The notes below the pieces were generated by a model that worked only from the letters and a program-made list of their open reading frames with translations, searched no databases and was not told the DNA's origin. The translations under genes and the position numbers were made by a program. Shown piece after piece: positions 30,801-35,787 of a stretch of DNA of 35,787 bases; position 1 is the stretch's first letter; each line of letters begins with the position of its first letter. Source of the DNA: an uncultured Eubacteriales bacterium (GTDB lineage: Bacteria; Bacillota; Clostridia; Oscillospirales; Oscillospiraceae); the NCBI GenBank assembly GCA_900546075.1, contig URBH01000019.1:1-35787 (forward strand), given 5' to 3'.

Positions 30801-31201
30801 AATACCTCCGTCATCTGCAGCGCATTCCGGGGAACCTCCGACATGGGAACGTTCTGCGTCAGCTTTGTCGCCGCCTCCCGCTTGCGCTGCTGGAACTCCT
30901 GAGAATTCACATAGTCGTCATACTCTTTCTGGGCAAGGGTTACCTCCCTCAGATACGGCACAACATTGTCCGCCGCGATTTCCGGCATGTTGTATTGCCG
31001 CTCATACCGGGGGGCTGCGGGGACTATGCCCACGTCGGCGATGGCCTTTTCCACCGCCGCCCTTTTCTCCGCTTCCCGCTCCCGGGCTTTCTCCTCCCGT
31101 TCTGCCAGCGCCTGCCTGGATATGGGGCTCTCGTTGTTTCTTTCGCTTTTCTCTTTCTGTTCCTCAAAAATCGCTTTCCTGAGCAAATCGTACTTTGCCA
31201 T
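24812..31201 (-). CDS. Giant 2129-residue ejection-type polyvalent virion protein
   Basis: 2129 aa. Residues 1-250: charged coiled-coil helix. Three hydrophobic, Gly/Ala-rich stretches (about 250-280, 335-370, 485-510) may insert in membrane. A Pro/Gly/Thr linker of about 70 residues at 693-765 overlaps an out-of-frame gene. About 770-925 is a GNAT-like domain (WCVTPKSAQQLKGGNVRTFMNDNGTVGVG ... LYAKYGFEPVARVEFN). Then about 1000-1650 is helical with more Gly/Ala stretches (GVGMIAMFTAAAAAGVV), and the C-terminal 450 residues are helical, ending MFYKLYKGKLV. It follows two tail proteins and fits the large internal proteins ejected by podoviruses. An acetyltransferase-like activity would be delivered at entry (inference). 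Confidence 0.75.
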   Translation of the reverse strand: MAKYDLLRKAIFEEQKEKSERNNESPISRQALAEREEKAREREAEKRAAVEKAIADVGIVPAAPRYERQYNMPEIAADNVVPYLREVTLAQKEYDDYVNSQEFQQRKREAATKLTQNVPMSEVPRNALQMTEVFEDETSQGLKAKADYYKKLSNDEKTRRIMAQDMAEINAMPEEDRKLFERYAGDNTEQISTLTPLDLAHAMEDTETELIKKYGAERLAELKESYEWYTAEQQAEQAVQSAHDMNDTGVGAVAQNIVGLPLRALGGLSALGGRAFELIDRTGRYPTLAPYTGGDIMSVYGNAVTADTAERIAGDGDSKVRKGLSAGYQMVTSAADSAARLALAAATGGTSGSLALAGINSFTDTLREASQKGAPPAQAYLMAAANAGLEVLTEKVPLDKALDKAKQLGGSDLRKWVLNTLGQAGVEASGEEASYFGSLLAEAAILQGNSEYNQTIGELVASGMSYEEAKTQADKNVWNEALNTLIISAGSGAIMGAGTTAYSDVMTKLGKQGAQTSPQEAAGSQQAGILPETPMGTTKAQSPDVEAAGAPQTGNALTNALDKLVETGNVSNKTVEKILADPAAMEQLSRQAGLDLSQMATASEKRNAVKAAVRQLAGDTAPTTLNREGAQSLIEDMGQELAERAPARRETPEVSPKRQAVQNAFDRVLGVDTNAEGSYYHIDGNPIQGGTENGTGLQGTDGTGLPGGAGAERVSGADAGALPVSGQAPGGMEAGTQVVPGGVQGESGDGNSQNDLRVSGELRVSDKLQEAQRQRGTPTYAVRDTTADPVSYEQALTAGRNSDPANGWCVTPKSAQQLKGGNVRTFMNDNGTVGVGIAPDGDIVAVFKNKNGGPPKALDTMMPIAIEQGGDRLDCYGEGLAKLYAKYGFEPVARVEFNKTYANEGWTPDKGEPYIYVMKHNGDSADTVAQKMGTYPKITDDQLEALPTYSKNDYDAALAYRDSLMGKGSPQVADSSGKSTEGGQAVDTVGMQNEPSGDLEVSRTVSNTGLHSKDADIRQGYKQMVRENPDAGIYDVKHNADTTATAKERTSTPEKVQAEYDYLMGKDAWTAEDLLTAKYVTKNLVHSEIDGAQNQITEMNMKIREIGTNAGQVTQAFAISGTMADLQDSMTAAQRARNAILDMKREDSTFRQKEGGETYKQWQKDIAKNIDRIAIAVELVDDGDSAGMRDIIRQIARERNTTAWFGTSQNLTGTAERILGKMDFDDLKTVANAQIAAMSDDFRARTKTEIAMGIRKQNMLASLKTFARNITGNSFGGLMDSASDSTGGRMMDAVLSKFTGRKTVGNDFKNVKAYAKGAADAASFASLCVELNIPIETGAGASLSTAMGDGGSGKYMGRTFRSTGNVAMRAMYAFQKYMSYNLEVTDKIFEGGTNAAISESLNNLKNANLTEEQIAQLSEFTANRRTFKDATWKDSDGKTRGSDLSRAAAGFKRGAGDIFGKPGEVAVDAVIPFASVPMNVTQTGIDYSTGVVKSVGEAISLIKDAKAGKEIDVARQRQVASDFGRGLSGVGMIAMFTAAAAAGVVKVNEPKDKDEKALLQAEGRSGAQINWSALKRGLDGGSSEWQDGDIITSLDFLEPFNTQLYLGYELSKEDSVADMLKAYPFATVKSVFNSLMDSPMMTGLSGGVDLISGVVEADDASGIMDELAGYAGDTAGSFIPQFVRQTAQLTDGYYRDTRGETSAEYAINNIIAGLPFLSQTLPKKYSGLGEAQERGGFFNTFVDPTKTQTYRKNDVTNYLEELSGSLDGDTSFIPDRQAPMSIHVNGETVNLDGEARETYQKTYGELVSSYYTGLMGSEAFRNLSDEQKANALNRAKTYATEHARAAVSDYTTDSPKDAKTVENSIMQDLVRSEFSKAFDTMEPEALGQAYSIYESLGNAQKQEFKNGTGGRIGYYITARENGVSGETFASLYGVYKNLDDNSGMAGKDKAQEWARTLGNAYESGQITKAAHDALKDKMVFRQTFSIETEKFDAMTESGLSSDVADRIIKGLADLQGTGSVDKDTGEATVTNRDKWGYIAALDGLSDKEKDRIMLLYMPDYNPEAEKPNKTELKYAYLRGRGYSAEQFTQTYGVTQEFTRKADMIAAWVALGYSSEEAQMFYKLYKGKLV
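28909..29124 (-). CDS. Nested 71-residue gene, out of frame in the giant gene
   Basis: 71 aa, from ATG 29124 with GGGAGGT 7-8 nt upstream. It is read in the +1 frame of the giant gene at its residues about 693-765. The protein looks real: MERDYKALMERDYPEELEPNGFLEQTREHCQYLDKHPEEWKREPKWFREAYKENPETAILKMTYEFLESF, charged and helical with conserved-looking Trp, Tyr, His and Cys. In the giant frame the same DNA encodes a low-complexity Gly/Thr/Ala linker, which is what one expects when the other frame is under selection. Confidence 0.6.
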   Translation of the reverse strand: MERDYKALMERDYPEELEPNGFLEQTREHCQYLDKHPEEWKREPKWFREAYKENPETAILKMTYEFLESFA

Positions 31202-31222
31202 AGCACACCTCCGTGCCCAACG

Positions 31223-32143
31223 TCACTTTTTGGACTTGGCGGGGATATCATACTTCCGCCAAGGCTTTTCGATGGAAGCCTTTAGGGGGAATGGGCCTCC
31301 ACCCGCCTCTTTGTTCTCCTTGTCGTTGTCATTCTTTCTTGCCTGTTCGTAAAGATAACCCGTCAGAGGTCCGGGAGAATTTGCGGACTTGTCTTCGCCA
31401 TACATCAGCGCCAGCAGTTCCTCTGCAGTGAGACCCGCATCGGTGCCGCCGGAGCTTCCGCCGCTTCTCCTGTAGCTTCCGCCGCCGCCACCGCCGCCGC
31501 CACCGCCGCCGTGCTTCGCCTTCAGCAGCGCCAGCTGCTCGTCCGTCAGGCCGTAGAGCTTTGCCAGGATGGAGTAGTCCCCCACCCCCGCCATCAGGTT
31601 CCCGGCCTCCTTCTGCATCTGCATCAGCTGGTCTTCGTCCGCCTTGGCGGCGTTGTACAGCGCCTGCGCCCGTTGGTAGTCGTTGTCCGCCTGGGCTTTG
31701 GCAATGGCGGCGGAGTATTCCTTGGCAAGCAGATTCCGCTGCCGCTCGAACTGGGCGTCGGAATCCGTCTGCGCCGCTCTCAGGGCAGTCAGGTCGGCTT
31801 GCAGCTGATTGTCCTGGGCAAGCCTCGCCTGTGCCATGGCGCCGCTGGTCAGGCCGTAGGCGTTCTGTACCTCCCCGTAGTTCTTCGCCGCCTTGGCGGA
31901 TTCCACGTAGGTTCTGTTCAGGTTCGCGTCCGTGGCCTTCTGCTGCTTTTCCATGCTTGCGTCAATGTTGGATACGTTGTTTTCGTAGCCCGACGCCAGC
32001 GTCTGCTTCTGGCTTTCCAGACTGCCGTTGTACATCTTGTTGATATATTCCGCGTCCTTGGGCTTGTTTCCCAAACTGTCGTACCACGACCCGCCGGTGG
32101 TTCCCGCGCCCTGGGTCACGTTCTCGATTTTCTTTTCCTTCAT
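31223..32143 (-). CDS. Coiled-coil internal virion protein with poly-Gly tract
   Basis: 306 aa, ATG 32143 behind AAAGGAG. The first 200 residues are coiled-coil and Gln/Ala-rich (AYGLTSGAMAQARLAQDNQLQADLTALRAAQTDSDAQFERQRNLL). After LAKLYGLTDEQLALLKAKHG comes an 11-glycine run, Ser/Gly repeats, and a Lys/Pro end. It lies directly upstream of the giant ejection protein in the same transcript. The helix-plus-flexible-glycine layout suits a protein that threads through the tail as an ejected virion component. Function inferred. Confidence 0.65.
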   Translation of the reverse strand: MKEKKIENVTQGAGTTGGSWYDSLGNKPKDAEYINKMYNGSLESQKQTLASGYENNVSNIDASMEKQQKATDANLNRTYVESAKAAKNYGEVQNAYGLTSGAMAQARLAQDNQLQADLTALRAAQTDSDAQFERQRNLLAKEYSAAIAKAQADNDYQRAQALYNAAKADEDQLMQMQKEAGNLMAGVGDYSILAKLYGLTDEQLALLKAKHGGGGGGGGGGGSYRRSGGSSGGTDAGLTAEELLALMYGEDKSANSPGPLTGYLYEQARKNDNDKENKEAGGGPFPLKASIEKPWRKYDIPAKSKK

Positions 32144-32158
32144 GTGATTTCTCCTTTC

Positions 32159-32587
32159 TCAAAACAGCCCGTAGGGCGTGGAAATCGGCTCAAATTCCCC
32201 CGGGAGCTTCCCTTTCAGGTCTTGCAGCGCCTCCCGGTACCGCTGTAAGAACCACGCCGCCAGATCTTCATTTTCCCCGCTGAGCAGCTGCGCCGCCAGA
32301 AAATAGGGCAGCAGCGCAAGGCACAGCGTGTCGTCCAGGGGAATGACCTGGGTAAAATCCGGATTCTTGTAATCCTCCGCCGCCAGAATCCCGGGGAACG
32401 GACGCCCCGTCCCTTCCGCGGAATACGTCCCGGAGTAGGGATACAGCGCCGGAATGGCGGTGTTCAGAATGGAGATCGTGCGAAACCGGTATTCGTCCGT
32501 GTCCACGGTCTGGGTTCCGCCGTTGGATTCATTCTGCTCATCCATCAGATGGATGGCCGTGTCAAAAACCTGTTGTACCGTTACCAT
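32159..32587 (-). CDS. Tail/head-completion protein, P22 gp4-like by position
   Basis: 142 aa, GTG/ATG-type start at 32587 behind AAGGAGG. Sequence VTVQQVFDTAIHLMDEQNE, then YRFRTISILNTAIPALYPY and LDDTLCLALLPYFLAAQLLSGENEDLAAWFLQRYREAL. That helical pattern with 'LN-x-A-x-P-x-L' resembles head-to-tail adaptor proteins. It lies between the tail hub gene and the coiled-coil virion protein, the place of a P22 gp4-type accessory factor, but similarity is not proven. Confidence 0.55.
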   Translation of the reverse strand: MVTVQQVFDTAIHLMDEQNESNGGTQTVDTDEYRFRTISILNTAIPALYPYSGTYSAEGTGRPFPGILAAEDYKNPDFTQVIPLDDTLCLALLPYFLAAQLLSGENEDLAAWFLQRYREALQDLKGKLPGEFEPISTPYGLF

Positions 32588-32599
32588 GTGTGTTCCTCC

Positions 32600-34483
32600 T
32601 TACTTTGCCATGGACGCAAAGCGCACCTTCTGGTCATAGCCCAGTACCGTGGCCAGCGCCCCGTCCGTGTTCACCTTGAAAATCAGCTTATAGTAGACGA
32701 ATTTCTTCACCTTCAGCCGGATGCGGTTGATTTTCGGGGTGTCGTTCAGGTCGAAGGTGAAGTCCGCGAAATCCCAGTTGCTCCATGAAAACAGCTCGTT
32801 TGTCACTTCCTTCTCCATGTACTCGCTGCGCCTGTCCGTCGCCGCCGTAATAATCATTCTGGACTTGTCCTGAGGCAGCATGGAGACGTAAATCTCGCTG
32901 GAATACTTCCGCTGGAAGTCCGCCCCGAATGCCTGAAAGCCGGATTCCCATACTGCCTTAATGGCCGTGGCATCCCCGGAGGCCGTCACCGGCGCGTCCC
33001 GGGAAAGTCCCTCCTGGGAGAAGAAGAACATGTCCGTGTCCGTGAAGAATACCATTTCCCCGTCATGCACCATGGCGTTTTTCACGCTCTTGCAGAGGCC
33101 GGACTTGTAAATGCACCATAGACCTCCGTCCCCCGCCAGGGCGTACCGGTTCACCAGTACCGTGCCGTCGTCGTCGTTCAGGAATACGTAGTAGGTCTTG
33201 CTGTAGTCATCGTCGCAGGTCACGATCTCCGCGCTGTCCGCCCGGTTCAGGGAGTTCATCACCCTGTCGGAGACCCGCTTGGCGTACCGCTCGTCCTTGT
33301 AGTAGCTGGAGGTGATGCGCCATTCGTAGATTCCGTTCTTGCTGAATGTCCGGGGGAAATTCTCCACGGTCTGAATCTGTCCCAGCACGTCGTTTCCGAA
33401 CTCCCGGTTTGCCGCCCGGAGATAGAAGCCCGCAATGGTGCTTCCGTCCGTCAGGGTCACCGGCTCATAGCTGATGGTGAATGCGCCGTCTGGCTTGAAT
33501 ACCAGAAGCTTGGAGTAGTGCCGCACAAGCCCCGTCACCGGGGAGCCGGACATGTCCACCGCCACCTCGTTCATGGCGGGGAAATACAGCGCCGTCACCT
33601 CTCCCGACTGAGGAACCCCGGTGTAGTAGCACAGATTCGTCCCGTCCCCGGCAACGAACAGCCTTGTGTCCGTGGCACCGTTGTATGCCTCCGCCAGAGG
33701 GCACCCCAGAATCTTCAGCCGGTTCTCCGCCGCCTTAGCTGCATCCGTGGTGTAGGTAAATTCCACATTGGCAACCCCCTTGATGGGAGCGGTGGTAAAG
33801 GTATAGGTGTGCTTCGATAAATCAAAGCTGCCGCTGGCCGCCACGTCCTTCGACACATTGTCCACGGTGATGGCCGTCACCCCGATGGCCTCCTCCGGCA
33901 ATACGTAGGCCGTGGCCTCCCCGTCGGCGCTGTATTCAATCCGCCGCAGCGCCGTGAGAAGATTCAGGTTTTCCAGCGTGGTGCCCCCTCCGGCAGGCGC
34001 CGCCCCGGTGACCACCAGCGGCACATAGGGCGCTTCTGCCGTAAACGTGCCGTCTTTGTATACCACCGTGTTCCCCTTGCTCATGACGTACAGCTTCCCC
34101 CCGAAGGGGAAAATCTTCACCATGGCATTTTCCTCGGCGGTCAGCCCCAGCGCCCCGGTCTGCTGGTGGACGATGTGCCGGTTTCCGTCCGCCCCTCTCT
34201 GGTATACAAAAAGCCTGTCCGCGTTCTGATAAAAATCGCAGATCACCAGAAGGTCGTCCTCTCCGACCCGCCCCGCCCAGCTTCCCAGAATGGGGGCGGG
34301 GGTTCTCTCGGCGGCGAAGTCCGCCCGCTGGATTCCCGGGCGAAGGGTCAGATTGTAAGCGTCGGTAATGAGAAAGTTCTCCATCCGGGAAGCCTCCCCC
34401 ATTTTCAGCTCCGTGTCCCCGTCCGCCGCCTCGTTGATTCCCAAAAATTTGTCAACGGTGTAAATTTTCGTTCCCCGCTGCAT
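32600..34483 (-). CDS. Tail hub/stabilisation protein, P22 gp10-like
   Basis: 627 aa, ATG 34483 behind GAAAGGAGGAAG. Mostly beta with repeats of 'G-x-x-x-x-V/L-x-x-Y/F' strands (LLVICDFYQNADRLFVYQRGADGNRH, KLYVMSKGNTVVYKDGTF, KLLVFKPDGAFTISYEPVTLTDGSTIAGF, YYVFLNDDDGTVLVNRYAL), consistent with a beta-propeller. N-terminal IYTVDKFLGINEAADGDTELKMGEASRMENF is typical of podovirus stabilisation proteins. It should form the short tail with the 142-aa neighbour. Its start overlaps the RusA gene end by 32 nt. Confidence 0.7.
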   Translation of the reverse strand: MQRGTKIYTVDKFLGINEAADGDTELKMGEASRMENFLITDAYNLTLRPGIQRADFAAERTPAPILGSWAGRVGEDDLLVICDFYQNADRLFVYQRGADGNRHIVHQQTGALGLTAEENAMVKIFPFGGKLYVMSKGNTVVYKDGTFTAEAPYVPLVVTGAAPAGGGTTLENLNLLTALRRIEYSADGEATAYVLPEEAIGVTAITVDNVSKDVAASGSFDLSKHTYTFTTAPIKGVANVEFTYTTDAAKAAENRLKILGCPLAEAYNGATDTRLFVAGDGTNLCYYTGVPQSGEVTALYFPAMNEVAVDMSGSPVTGLVRHYSKLLVFKPDGAFTISYEPVTLTDGSTIAGFYLRAANREFGNDVLGQIQTVENFPRTFSKNGIYEWRITSSYYKDERYAKRVSDRVMNSLNRADSAEIVTCDDDYSKTYYVFLNDDDGTVLVNRYALAGDGGLWCIYKSGLCKSVKNAMVHDGEMVFFTDTDMFFFSQEGLSRDAPVTASGDATAIKAVWESGFQAFGADFQRKYSSEIYVSMLPQDKSRMIITAATDRRSEYMEKEVTNELFSWSNWDFADFTFDLNDTPKINRIRLKVKKFVYYKLIFKVNTDGALATVLGYDQKVRFASMAK

Positions 34484-34910
34484 TGTCTTCCTCCTTTCTG
34501 TATTCGTAAATGTAAATTTCCGCCCGTGGGTGCTCCTTGTCGTAGAACACCCGGCTGCCGTCCCGGTTCCGGATAATGGAAATATTGTCGTCCTTCAATA
34601 TCCCCTCCCGGGTGAGGATATCGTCCAGAGAAGCGTACAGGTTCAGGTCGTCCACCCGCCTGCGGGTCTGCATATACAGCCGGTAGACAATATGCACCTC
34701 TCCGGATATGGGAATTTTGGGCTTTCCCCGAAGATACCGCCCCGCCCGGGCGGAGTACTCCGTGTTGGCGTGCCCCTGCCGGATGTACTGCTTTGCCCGT
34801 TTCCCGCATACCGGGCACCTCGCCCCGGTTCCCGCAATCATCTGGGAATTTTTCTTCGTCCTCGGGTCGAGGGGAATCACATAGCTTGCCAAAAGCTTCA
34901 GTCTTGTCAC
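34452..34910 (-). CDS. rusA: RusA-type Holliday junction resolvase
   Basis: About 152 aa from GTG 34910; a TTG at 34937 gives nine more residues but lies inside a hairpin arm and has no ribosome site. The N-terminal part has IPLDPRTKKNSQMI and a Cys pair (CPVC), and the core DDLNLYASLDDILTREGILKDDNISIIRNRDGSRVFYDKEHPRAEIYIYEY carries the acidic residues (D-x-x-N-x-x-x-x-x-D-x-L) of the RusA active site. It resolves Holliday junctions made during recombination-linked replication. Phages often place it just before late genes; here it opens the tail block. Confidence 0.8.
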   Translation of the reverse strand: MTRLKLLASYVIPLDPRTKKNSQMIAGTGARCPVCGKRAKQYIRQGHANTEYSARAGRYLRGKPKIPISGEVHIVYRLYMQTRRRVDDLNLYASLDDILTREGILKDDNISIIRNRDGSRVFYDKEHPRAEIYIYEYRKEEDNAAGNENLHR

Positions 34911-34925
34911 CCCCTTTAAGCAAAT

Positions 34926-34964
34926 GAGCCGAAGCAACCATAACGGTGCTTCGGCTCAAGGCTC
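34926..34964 (-). promoter_or_regulatory. GAGCC-type hairpin, copy before rusA
   Basis: On the minus strand: GAGCC, TT, then 11-bp perfect arms GAGCCGAAGCA / TGCTTCGGCTC (34926-34936, 34947-34957) with a 10-nt loop. It is in the leader of the rusA gene and resembles copies before the capsid and terL genes. Confidence 0.7.
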
Positions 34965-35012
34965 TGAAAAGTTTTCTTATACCGTAATAATAGCAAAAAT
35001 TCCCCCAAAAAT

Positions 35013-35204
35013 CTAGCACCATTTCCGGGTTTTTCTCTGTTCCTTCTTCTTTACGGTGCAATCCTTCCCAGGCTGGCAAGGCCGCTTTCCCCCGCGGACG
35101 AATATGTAATTGCAGCACCGGCTGCCCTCGTAGTATCCGAAGAAATACCGGCACCCGACACAATACTTCCTGCCGTCCCTGTACTCCACATTACCGCCCC
35201 GCAT
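35013..35204 (-). CDS. Small Cys-rich zinc-ribbon-like protein
   Basis: 63 aa. YCVGCRYFFGYYEGSRCCNYIFVRGGKRPCQPGKDCTVKKK gives a C-x-x-C, CC, C, C arrangement, familiar from small zinc-ribbon proteins of Clostridia phages ('...RPC-x-P-G-x-x-C-T-V-K'). ATG 35204 or GTG 35189 could be the start; the ribosome site fits the GTG better. It lies between the Myb/SANT-like gene and rusA. Its role may be transcriptional or replicative. Confidence 0.6.
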   Translation of the reverse strand: MRGGNVEYRDGRKYCVGCRYFFGYYEGSRCCNYIFVRGGKRPCQPGKDCTVKKKEQRKTRKWC

Positions 35205-35232
35205 TCACTTTTTCGCGCAAATACATAAATTA

Positions 35233-35736
35233 TCAAATATCCTTTCTTACCGTGCCATTTATTACCCCTTCAACATGTTTTCCATCGAGGTATCCCACGA
35301 ATTTCCCGGCGACTTCTTCTGATACTTTCTTTATCCCGACAAGATACGATACTCTTGTAGCTATTGCGCCAGCAGATCTTCCGAACATTAAAGCAACTTC
35401 GGAAATAGATTCCTCGCCTCTTGCAACAATTTCAATTAGCAGTTCATCTTCTTCCGGCGTCCATTTTTTTCGGTGTTTCGCCGACATTTTCGCCACCATT
35501 TGATCGTAGATTTTTGTATATCCATCAATAATTTTTTTCTGCCAAATAATGTAATTTAGGATAATCGGAACCATTTTCCTGAACTGCTGAAGCTGAGAAA
35601 AGGCATTTCCTTTAGGCTGGTGGCACAACTCGCTAAGTTTTTCGATTGCCTCCGGCGCTCCCTTTATTTTTCCTTCTTCTGCACCAAGATTTATAAGCGC
35701 AATTCCATGTTTCAGCGGATCAAAGTTTTTATCCAT
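35233..35736 (-). CDS. Myb/SANT-like DNA-binding protein
   Basis: 167 aa, ATG 35736 behind GGAGGT. N-terminal 90 residues are helical and charged. About residues 91-134 read KWTPEEDELLIEIVARGEESISEVALMFGRSAGAIATRVSYLVG, the 'W-T-x-E-E-D-x-L-L ... R-S-x-x-A-I-x-x-R-x' pattern of SANT/Myb HTH domains found in phage proteins. The end is beta-rich. It may activate or time the downstream rusA and tail genes. Upstream, at about 35775, a GTG with an AGGAG site opens a 14-codon frame that overlaps the start, a possible leader peptide. Confidence 0.65.
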   Translation of the reverse strand: MDKNFDPLKHGIALINLGAEEGKIKGAPEAIEKLSELCHQPKGNAFSQLQQFRKMVPIILNYIIWQKKIIDGYTKIYDQMVAKMSAKHRKKWTPEEDELLIEIVARGEESISEVALMFGRSAGAIATRVSYLVGIKKVSEEVAGKFVGYLDGKHVEGVINGTVRKDI

Positions 35737-35787
35737 TATTCATGTACCTCCAATTCCTTATTTTTCCTGTCACGGTATCTCCTTTTA

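Noticed and set aside
31440..31510. CRISPR or tandem repeat array
   Set aside because: The GCC-type repeats encode polyglycine in the virion protein and have no spacers; no CRISPR array was seen in the window.
34405..35163. Long minus-strand frame of 252 codons
   Set aside because: Covers the RusA gene in another frame, crosses a hairpin, has Arg/Gly/Pro-rich shadow composition and no ribosome site.

Overview
The window is almost entirely a temperate bacteriophage genome from a gut Firmicute. GC is moderately high, AGGAGG-type ribosome sites are everywhere, and several small protein families are ones I associate with Oscillospiraceae/Ruminococcaceae phages; the genus is a guess (Faecalibacterium-like). 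The virion genes are those of a short-tailed (podovirus-type) phage: terminase, scaffold, HK97-fold capsid, P22-like portal, gp10-like tail hub and a 2129-residue ejection-type protein. I see no tape measure, sheath or major tail tube protein. An integration site made of a tRNA 3' end with integrase arm sites on BOTH sides lies next to the integrase, and phage genes lie beyond it on both sides. This suggests a free or circularised (permuted) phage genome rather than a prophage edge.

Layout. 1-6107 (mostly minus): early operon read from a strong promoter at 6146-6174. It holds a Cro-like repressor, many small proteins, a DUF2303-type protein, a Sak4-like recombination ATPase and an SSB-like protein. 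No polymerase, primase or helicase is seen; they may lie past the left edge. Two plus-strand genes (4706-5356, 5436-5648) interrupt the operon. 6107-9750: lysogeny region with CI/Cro-type switch and TCCCA-n4-TGGGA operators, a DinD protein, a membrane-tethered XRE protein, a tyrosine integrase and attP. 9926-15913 (minus): ferritin-like and Cys-rich small proteins, an HTH regulator beside an 11-bp repeat array, lysis genes, fibre genes. 15914-22978 (minus): portal, capsid, scaffold, large terminase, Cys-rich KTR protein, tRNA-Asn, tRNA-Ile, an AT-rich repeat region, small terminase with its own promoter. 23296-24772 (plus): a three-gene cargo module with a ribbon-helix-helix protein, two matching operators and a J-domain/LPD29-like protein. 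24812-35736 (minus): ejection proteins, tail proteins, RusA resolvase, a Cys-rich protein and a Myb/SANT-like DNA-binding protein.

How it works together (inference): CI/Cro choose between lysogeny and the minus-strand early operon; Sak4-like ATPase, SSB-like protein and RusA recombine or resolve DNA; late regulators switch on the tail/ejection block and the head/fibre/lysis block; holin, XhlA-like protein and M15 endolysin release virions. Plus-strand units with their own promoters look like accessory cargo. The best candidates for undescribed biology are a gene nested out of frame in the giant gene, the J-domain module with its shared operators, a repeated GAGCC-nn-GAGCC hairpin seen three times, and a small gene whose predicted mRNA ends are perfectly complementary. 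All family names come from reading the protein sequences; no database search was run.
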